Assembly (NCBI GenBank): GCA_007922305.1 | Contig: ML677326.1 | Location: 58,476,961 to 58,540,960 of the forward strand | Direction: 5' to 3' | DNA length: 64,000 nucleotides | From: Dermatemys mawii | Taxonomy: Eukaryota; Chordata; Testudines; Dermatemydidae | In this document: positions 57,713-64,000 of the stretch, in pieces | Layout: each line of letters starts with the position of its first letter | How positions within the stretch are numbered: position 1 is the first letter of the stretch | Made by a program: the position numbers and the translations under genes | Notes under the pieces: generated by a model | Database searches by the model: none | Told to the model about the DNA's origin: nothing | What the model saw: the letters and a program-made list of their open reading frames with translations, nothing else

Positions 57713-58690
57713 CCTACCCCCTTTATTTTCAGAATGTTTTGTCCACTCTTCTAAATGTTAGCAGCTCTAAAGTTTCTTACAAAAAATTAAAAAGAACCAT
57801 GGGTTCAGTTGCAGAGAGAATTTAGAGAAATAGTGAGCATGTATCTTCTTAGCTAATAACATTTTAAACAATCTTTCAGTACATTAAGTTGTTAGCGTGC
57901 TCTCTTTCATATTAGTCTGGACAGAACATTACTTTGTGGGATTTTAATGAGTCTGGGATTTTAGCTTGACCAATTATTGAGATTTGGCATCAGCATGCTA
58001 TTCAGGGCCAGCTCCACATTCTGAAAACTGCCAAAATGTAAGGTGTTTAGATCTGTGGGGTTTGTTTGAGCCAGAATTTAATAAAGACTTGGTATTTTCT
58101 ACAGTAATATTCACAACTGGAGATAATCAGATACCAGCATGAATACTCCACAGTATATACTAAGTCAGAGTAAAAGGCTTGAAAAATTAGGCTTTCGGAT
58201 TTTGTACTGAAATAAAGGAGAAGCTCCTGTAGTTGACACCAAGAGACACTTGTTTCTTTTACACTCAGCTCCTCATAAAATGATACGGTATAAAAACAAG
58301 CCTGAATCTTTCAGGAAGATCTTAGAGCATGAGAGGGAGTTACATCTATAAATAAACAGTCCAGGATTCCAATATGACCCTGATAAAATGTCATGAAAAT
58401 AATTAACGGTGTAATAAGTGACTTTTAAAATTAAACTTTCAATCATGTTTAATTCCTGTATAATCCTGGTATTTAGACATGAATGTGTGAAATTATCTTT
58501 ACAAATACAAATGCAGATTTTCATTACAAATGATCTTACTACATACAGAAATCCATGAACTGTGTGTTTCTTTGTTTACATGAAAATTGATCACCAGGCT
58601 TAGACTATTTATGTATCACTGAATCACTGTTCTATTAGCTGGAATTCTTCATGATGACCTTCCTTCTAATAAAACCTCTAACTATGACAT
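57713..58690. other. No recognisable gene; possible MITE end at 58005
   Basis: 'cagggccagctccacattct' at 58005-58024 resembles a hAT-like MITE terminus (compare 62768). Otherwise AT-rich anonymous DNA. Confidence 0.35.
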
Positions 58691-58692
58691 TC

Positions 58693-59400
58693 TGAGGGCA
58701 TGTCTACACTTGCCATTTAAAGCAGAAGTCGTCCCTTTTTTGCACAAAAACCATGGGAGCATCTACACTTGCCAATAACTTTGTTGTGGTGAAACTCAGA
58801 AGTTTCACTACAAAAAGAAAACCACCTCCATGAGAGGCACACATTTCTTACCGGTGATGCTTTTGTGGTGATGTACAAATGTAGATACGTTCTTCCTGTT
58901 TACATAGCTTTTAGCCTCCTGAAGATATCCCACAGTGCCCAGGTGACCACTCTGGCCAGCAGCTCTGCTGCTCTAATGCCAGGTAAATAGATGTGCACCC
59001 CTCCCCCTGTAAAGCCCCCGCAACTTTGAAACTCCCCTTACTGTTTTCTTGGCAAATGCTCACTTACAATCTGGCTAGGTGACAATGCTCCACAGATCCC
59101 CTGCTTGGAGCAGTGCTGAGCTCCTGGAGCTGACCAGTGACAGGGGAGAAGAGGCTGTTCAGGGACCCAGGATGCCCTGTGATCACTCTCCCTTCCCATC
59201 ATCAAAATGGAGAGAGCTGCGCTGTGGATAGCTGCCTTCAGTGTGCTGCTCTCATCTGGGATGGAAGTGCTACAAATGTAAATACACTCTAATGCCTGTG
59301 GAAGCAAGTGAGTACACAAACCAGTGCTTTCCTTTCGCTGGTTCACTGTCACCATTGAAACTGACAGGACAAAAACTCCACAAGTGTAGTCATAGCCTAA
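58693..59400. mobile_element. Harbinger-type element (about 0.7 kb), no transposase
   Basis: Left TGAGGGCATGTCTACACTTG (58693-58712) and right end, reverse complement, TTAGGCTATGACTACACTTG (59381-59400). These are the turtle Harbinger (T)TAGGGC-x-TGTCTACACTT termini. Interior has 'atctacacttgccaataact', a second copy of the terminal motif, and GC-richer non-coding sequence with 'gatatcccacagtgcccagg'. The 125-codon minus-strand ORF (59038-59415) has no motif. Confidence 0.65.
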
Positions 59401-59734
59401 GTCTTTTGTTACCAAAGAGTTTAATTAAACTTTCTCAGTCAGCAAGAAACACGTAACTTAACACCCAACATCAGCTCAGATTTCTAGGTTTCAGAGTTAT
59501 CACCATCAAGCATACGGTCAGTACTTTAATTTGAAGGTTAAGATTCAGCTTCTTCAACATCAATGGCAAATACTTCAGAGAGCTTTTAGTTTGTCACATA
59601 TGCTCTGGCTGACACAGCTAGAACAAAGACTTTTTTCTTGCTTTTCTATCTCACCTGAATTTGAATGCTGCAATTCAGTAACAATCTTCCTCTCTTAAGC
59701 CACCCCAACTCTCTCTTCTATTTTACTTTAGCTT

Positions 59735-60250
59735 TTGCTGTTTCTTATGGTCACACAGAGAAGTTAGATAATAACATATGATACTCTGGCTGAAAGGCTG
59801 CAAGATAACACCACTTTATTTGTTATAATTCAGAGTGATAACACACAAGACCCCCAAAACAAAGAGACAGACAAATCAAGCTTTTCCCTAAAACAGAGAG
59901 GCATAATTCACTCTACCTTACTGTAGGCTGCCAATCTGCAAAATGGCTGCTTCTTACACAGTTCCATACAAAGCCCCTGACTGCAAACAGGACCAGGGAA
60001 AAGCCCTGAGAATTTAAAGTGATAGATCATAAATTATAAAACAGTTTTCAACACAAGTAACTGTTCCTTGCCCATTTCCATTTATGATCTTGAATTGTCA
60101 GAAAAGCCACTGAGGCAGATGCTAGGTCCATGTCAATGTGTCACATAACATATCTTGTTAGCATAACATTTTATGCAGTTTTTTCTGGTAGACATGTGAT
60201 CCCCCGTGCTACTCAGTCTGCACTTACAACCTGAGGCTGGCATGGGCACG
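59735..60250 (-). mobile_element. ERV-type LTR (antisense)
   Basis: Plus strand has the antisense poly(A) signal TTTATT at 59815-59820, followed by 'ttcagagtgataacacacaa', 'acaaatcaagcttttcccta', 'ccaatctgcaaaatggctgc' and 'gggaaaagccctgagaattt', wording of a repeated turtle LTR. Ends estimated. Confidence 0.45.
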
Positions 60251-61690
60251 ACTAAGAAAAGATATCTCAGTTAAAAGTCACACAATGAGATTCACCAAAA
60301 CTCACCAGAGGGATGACATACAGTGAAAAGGAGCATAAGTGACAGGGACAGCATACACTAAAGTTAGGCTTCGAAAGATCAGTTTTTTATTTCACCACAC
60401 ACACAAACCAACAAAAAACTATGTCCATCAACACTAAGAGAAATGTACAGAAAGGCAATGAAGAAAAATGCTGCTTGAGACCTTAGAGTTTGATGTAAGG
60501 ATATCTACTTTGTATATTTTGACATGTGATATTAACAATTTGTGTTTTAACAGCATAAAGCTTTAACTTTTTGAATTGCAGCATCCGTCATTAAACAACT
60601 CATCTGACTCTCCCAACGTTCGCTCCAATAATTTCCTGCAATAATAAAAATTTAAATTTCATTAAACAAATTACAAAAATGCTTAAAAATATTATCACTC
60701 AAAAACCACAAAAAAAATAAAATTTTGCCAAGCCTAACTGAACTATTGGTGAAACTTTAGCTCTGTTAAAGCATTGTGCTTGTTGAAGCAATTGTCTGCA
60801 TTCTTCACTCTCGTAAGTATGTTTCCTCCCTCTGACATACATGGCTGTTTTTATCCTAAATAACATCTTAGCACATGAACAGAGCAGAATTTTAACATAA
60901 AGAGATGTTCAGAGCCACAGTCTGGCTTTAGCTACATGTGTATCACATTCACTGACTTCAATGAGAGCCGTGTATGTATACAAAGCCAGACTATAATCCT
61001 CTCTCTTTTTAGGTCTGAATATATTATTCAGACTACACATTGCTTACTGAGAGAGCTCTGTAATCAGTCCTGAATCTCCAATAGGATATTTTAAGCCATA
61101 AAAATTGATAAGGAAATATCCTAAACACTAGTCTAACCCAGCATGATTGTATAAAAGCAGTAAGGCAGATTCTATAGGATCTTCCCCTACACATTTTTTT
61201 TTTAGCCTGCCATAATCTCAGTGAGAAGTGCAGGCCACATTACGATAATGCCCAAACTGGTCACCTCTGCAAGAGGAGTGTGTGTCATACAATGGCCCTT
61301 GGTTCCTCCATCTACTCTTGCCTCCATTCCCCACATACAAAACAGGGCTGGAGGAATGGAGTTGTGGTCTATGTTGAATACCAGGTGACAAGACTCAGCT
61401 AATAGAGTTAGTTCAGCTGGTTCTAGGGGCAGTACTCTACACCTCTCCCTATTCCTATTCCCCCTCCTATTTGCAGGACCTATCTGGTTCTCCCCCTCCT
61501 CAGCACCTTGCTCTGTCCTGGACACTGAAGTTTACTTCATCTCAGGTGTGCAAGAATCCTAAGTTTTGCAGGAGTAAAGTTCTCATGTAGCTGAACACCT
61601 GTTTACTGAAAAGTTTTGGATGACCCCACACACCATCAGATAAACAGGGTTTACCTGTACCAGCCTTGAAACAGAGCAACTGTGCAAGCT
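60251..61690. other. No recognisable gene or repeat
   Basis: AT-rich, with one short 'cactgacttcaatgagagcc' repeat near 60950. The 107-codon ORF at 61202-61525 (minus) has no motif. Confidence 0.4.
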
Positions 61691-61694
61691 TCTC

Positions 61695-61866
61695 TGTGGT
61701 ATGGTAATAGTTGTACTAACTGCTCTAGAAGTTGGGAAGCCAGAGTTCAAGTCCCAATTCTGCCAATATCTCACTGCATGTCCAAGCTTCTTAATCACCT
61801 TATGCAGCAGTTTACACCAACTTTGGTAAAGCACTTGAAGTTCTTTAGATGAAACACTATTAAAAC
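61695..61866 (+). repeat. MIR-type SINE with a preserved B box
   Basis: Head 'gtatggtaatagttgtacta' and 'agaagttgggaagccagagttcaagtcc' in pieces; GTTCAAGTCC at 61745-61754 fits the Pol III B box GTTCRANYC exactly. Then 'caattctgccaatatctcac' and 'gtaaagcacttgaagttctt', 'gatgaaacactattaaaa'. Confidence 0.75.
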
Positions 61867-61869
61867 TGA

Positions 61870-64000
61870 AAATATAAGAACTTAAGTAGATTAGAATATA
61901 TAGCAGGAAAAGCTTGAGCATAAAACTATATTATATAGAAACATCTTAGACTGCGCCTTGATTAAATAACTTGCCTGTCATTAGTAAAAGAGATACCTCT
62001 TTGTGTTTTGTACTGAATGCTTCTGGTACAGATCAAATATGATTTTCTTTAGGACATTATTTTCTGTCACTGAACAGAACATTTCTGCTTGAGAAAATCC
62101 ATTTCCCTGCTGCGTATCATTTCTATTTCCACAAATAAAAAGAACATTTCTTATCCTGGTTAAATGTTCTTACTACAAGATTACATGTTCTTAACAGCAT
62201 GTAGTGCATGTTATTGATTCATTAAGAACTATGCCTACCTTCTACTGTGGGAGTCATTTTTTCAAAAGCAGAATTTCTCTCTGGTTAAAAGCATACAGTG
62301 CAGGTATTTTCCACCTCCTTGTTTCCTTATTTTCTGCTGCTCAACAAGAAAAAAGTTGAGATGCTGTTTCTCATTTATTTTGTTATTAGGCTCCCCCCCA
62401 CGTGCAAGCTCCACAAACAGCATTTTTCTCCAGAGAATGGAATTTAATAGACAAAAAAGTACCCAGTACTGCTGTTGAGCCCCACACACATAGAATGGCT
62501 TGTGTTTAGACAATATCACTCTTCTCAATTAGCACTTTGACAATTAGCCAAGAACAGGGTGCAGGCCCCCTGCCACAGCTGATGCAGAACTTTCAATTAA
62601 ATCTTTCTATTTCCCACAGCCCAGTGATGAATTAGTTATTCACTCCAAGAATGCCAGTGGCAGCAGTGATAGAAACAAAGATATGGATTAGATTTTAGTA
62701 ATGAAAAGCTTAGTCTGAAAGGGAAAATTAACAGAAAACAACAAAGCCCACAAACTTCTTGGGATGCAGGGCTGGCTCCAAGGTATAGGCTGCCCTGGGC
62801 AAATTAGAAAACACTGGGTTTGATTTATAAACCAAATTACATCTACTCATGGCTAGATGTGGGCCTGTAGAGTACTGGGCTCTTGCAAGTCCAAGTTCCT
62901 GTATGCTCATATAGTGGTGTGCACACAAAATAGGTCACGATTTCTGACTGAAAATCAGGCCACGTATATCTGTTCCTCTAAGCACTTGCTGCCAATCACA
63001 CACTAAACATTTTCTGCTATTATGGCAGAGCTAGTTTTGGTCTCTTAGACAGAAGCAGGCTGATGTTTGTTGTCAAGGCCTTTGCCCATTTTAATCCTAA
63101 AGACATAAATGGTTAGTAAGGATAAGAGCATTTTTGCATGTTTGAAGAGCACCTAGCATGGCTTGGACTCCTAGGTGCTTTGGTAATAAAAATAATGATA
63201 TAATTGTTTATTTGAGAGAAGGTCAGGTACATGTATTATTGGGGGAATTACTGCATAATCTCTTTTTTTTTCCCCCTCACAAATGCAAGAGCGATGGAGC
63301 CCTTAGGTAAAACTAAGTAGGAATAGCCAATCCAATCACGGTCCATTTAAGTCTTACGACACTCCCTTTGTTACAGGAGTTCGCTCAGAACTGCTGGCAG
63401 CCATTTCACTATGTCTGTGCTTATCAGAGACAGCATCACGTTAGCATTGGGTAGAAAAGGGGAAAAAAAACCTTTTAAAAACAAATCCTCAGAACTTGTG
63501 AAGAATGTCACAAAATGCATATGAAAGTGTCATTTAAAGGTGATTTTTGAAAGTCTGAGGGAAGTTTGAAGTGGGGGAGGCTATGTGTAGTGAAAGGCAC
63601 TCCTGCCGAAGGCACTCAAGATAAATAGCATTTAAAGGGGGAAAAGGAGAAAATAAAGATAAATAATTTTGCATTCTGAGTGAGGGAGTTATTAGATATT
63701 TTTGTTTCTTCGTTTTCTATGTAACTTTAGACATCTGGGTTTGCCGGGTGTTGACCGATTCTTTTTCCGCTACCCAGAATGCACAGGTTCACAAAAAGAC
63801 TCTTCAGCAGAAGTAGTATGTAATTTATTTGCTGCTTCAGTGAGTGATCAGCACAGGGTTAAGCACAAGCACACACCCACATTCAGGTGTCTTAAATACA
63901 TACTGTTATTCACTATATATTGTATTAACACTTTTCTGCCTAGCACAAGATTAGTCTGCTAACTCAGTTGTTTACCTGATCAGGTTGCTGACCCAATTCA
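61870..64000. other. No recognisable gene; a few repeat ends
   Basis: 62768-62810 'cagggctggctccaaggtat' is a MITE-type end; 63148-63205 'agagcacctagcatggcttg', 'gactcctaggtgctttggta' and 'ataaaaataatgata' is the 3' tail of a common sauropsid short repeat. The 86-codon ORF at 63702-63962 has no motif. Confidence 0.4.

Noticed and set aside
57358..57825. Six long ORFs in the minisatellite region
   Set aside because: Tandem GC-rich units keep several frames open at once; no protein signature.
61695..61760. tRNA-like A and B boxes
   Set aside because: They belong to the head of a MIR SINE; there is no cloverleaf with a proper anticodon or acceptor stem.
63702..63962. 86-codon ORF near the right edge as a host exon
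   Set aside because: No motif, no splice-site support, AT-rich flanks like the rest of the window.

Overview
The window is vertebrate nuclear DNA, AT-rich and without any host gene I can recognise. Its interspersed repeats (several CR1 LINE subfamilies, MIR-type SINEs, a Penelope-like element, hAT, Harbinger and Tigger-like DNA transposons, ERV-type LTRs) have the mix and consensus wording I associate with turtle (Testudines) genomes; a crocodilian is the main alternative. This assignment comes from recognising repeat families, not from a gene. One 10-base N run (52286-52295) shows it is assembly sequence.

Layout. 1-4.8 kb: mostly anonymous DNA with two old antisense MIRs and the C-terminal end of a non-LTR reverse-transcriptase protein (3.2-3.5 kb). 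4.87-5.87 kb: a TA-flanked Tigger-like transposon carrying an LTR. 6-6.2 kb: MIR. 6.98-7.57 kb: a Penelope-like retroelement with a perfect 14-bp target duplication. 7.82-8.72 kb: a GC-rich hAT element. 12.0-13.7 kb: antisense LTR, antisense CR1 and a Harbinger MITE. 18.9-22.3 kb: a decayed autonomous Harbinger with two convergent ORFs (HARBI1-like transposase, Myb-accessory-like protein) and two head-to-head CR1s between them. 23.5-24.8 and 30.9-32.0 kb: hAT fragment and two LTRs of one ERV family. 34.7-35.4 kb: a hAT element built of alternating inverted modules. 37.1-39.6 kb: a nearly intact DNA transposon-like unit with long terminal inverted repeats and one about 564-codon gene, the most interesting object here. 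40.9 kb: a 139-bp hAT MITE. 43.1-44.3 kb: a hAT with a CR1 inside. 47.8-49.3 kb: ERV LTR. 54.4-57.25 kb: antisense CR1s interrupted by an LTR. 57.25-57.7 kb: palindrome plus GC-rich minisatellite. 58.7-59.4 kb: Harbinger-type element. 59.7-60.25 kb: antisense LTR. 61.7 kb: MIR.

Nothing works together as a host pathway: the window is intergenic or deep-intronic DNA whose readable content is layers of transposition. Several insertions are dated relative to each other by nesting, and five have target-site duplications readable directly in the sequence. The gene at 37.6-39.3 kb is the only long protein here that is close to intact; its presumed promoter contains four perfect copies of a C/EBP-ATF composite site.
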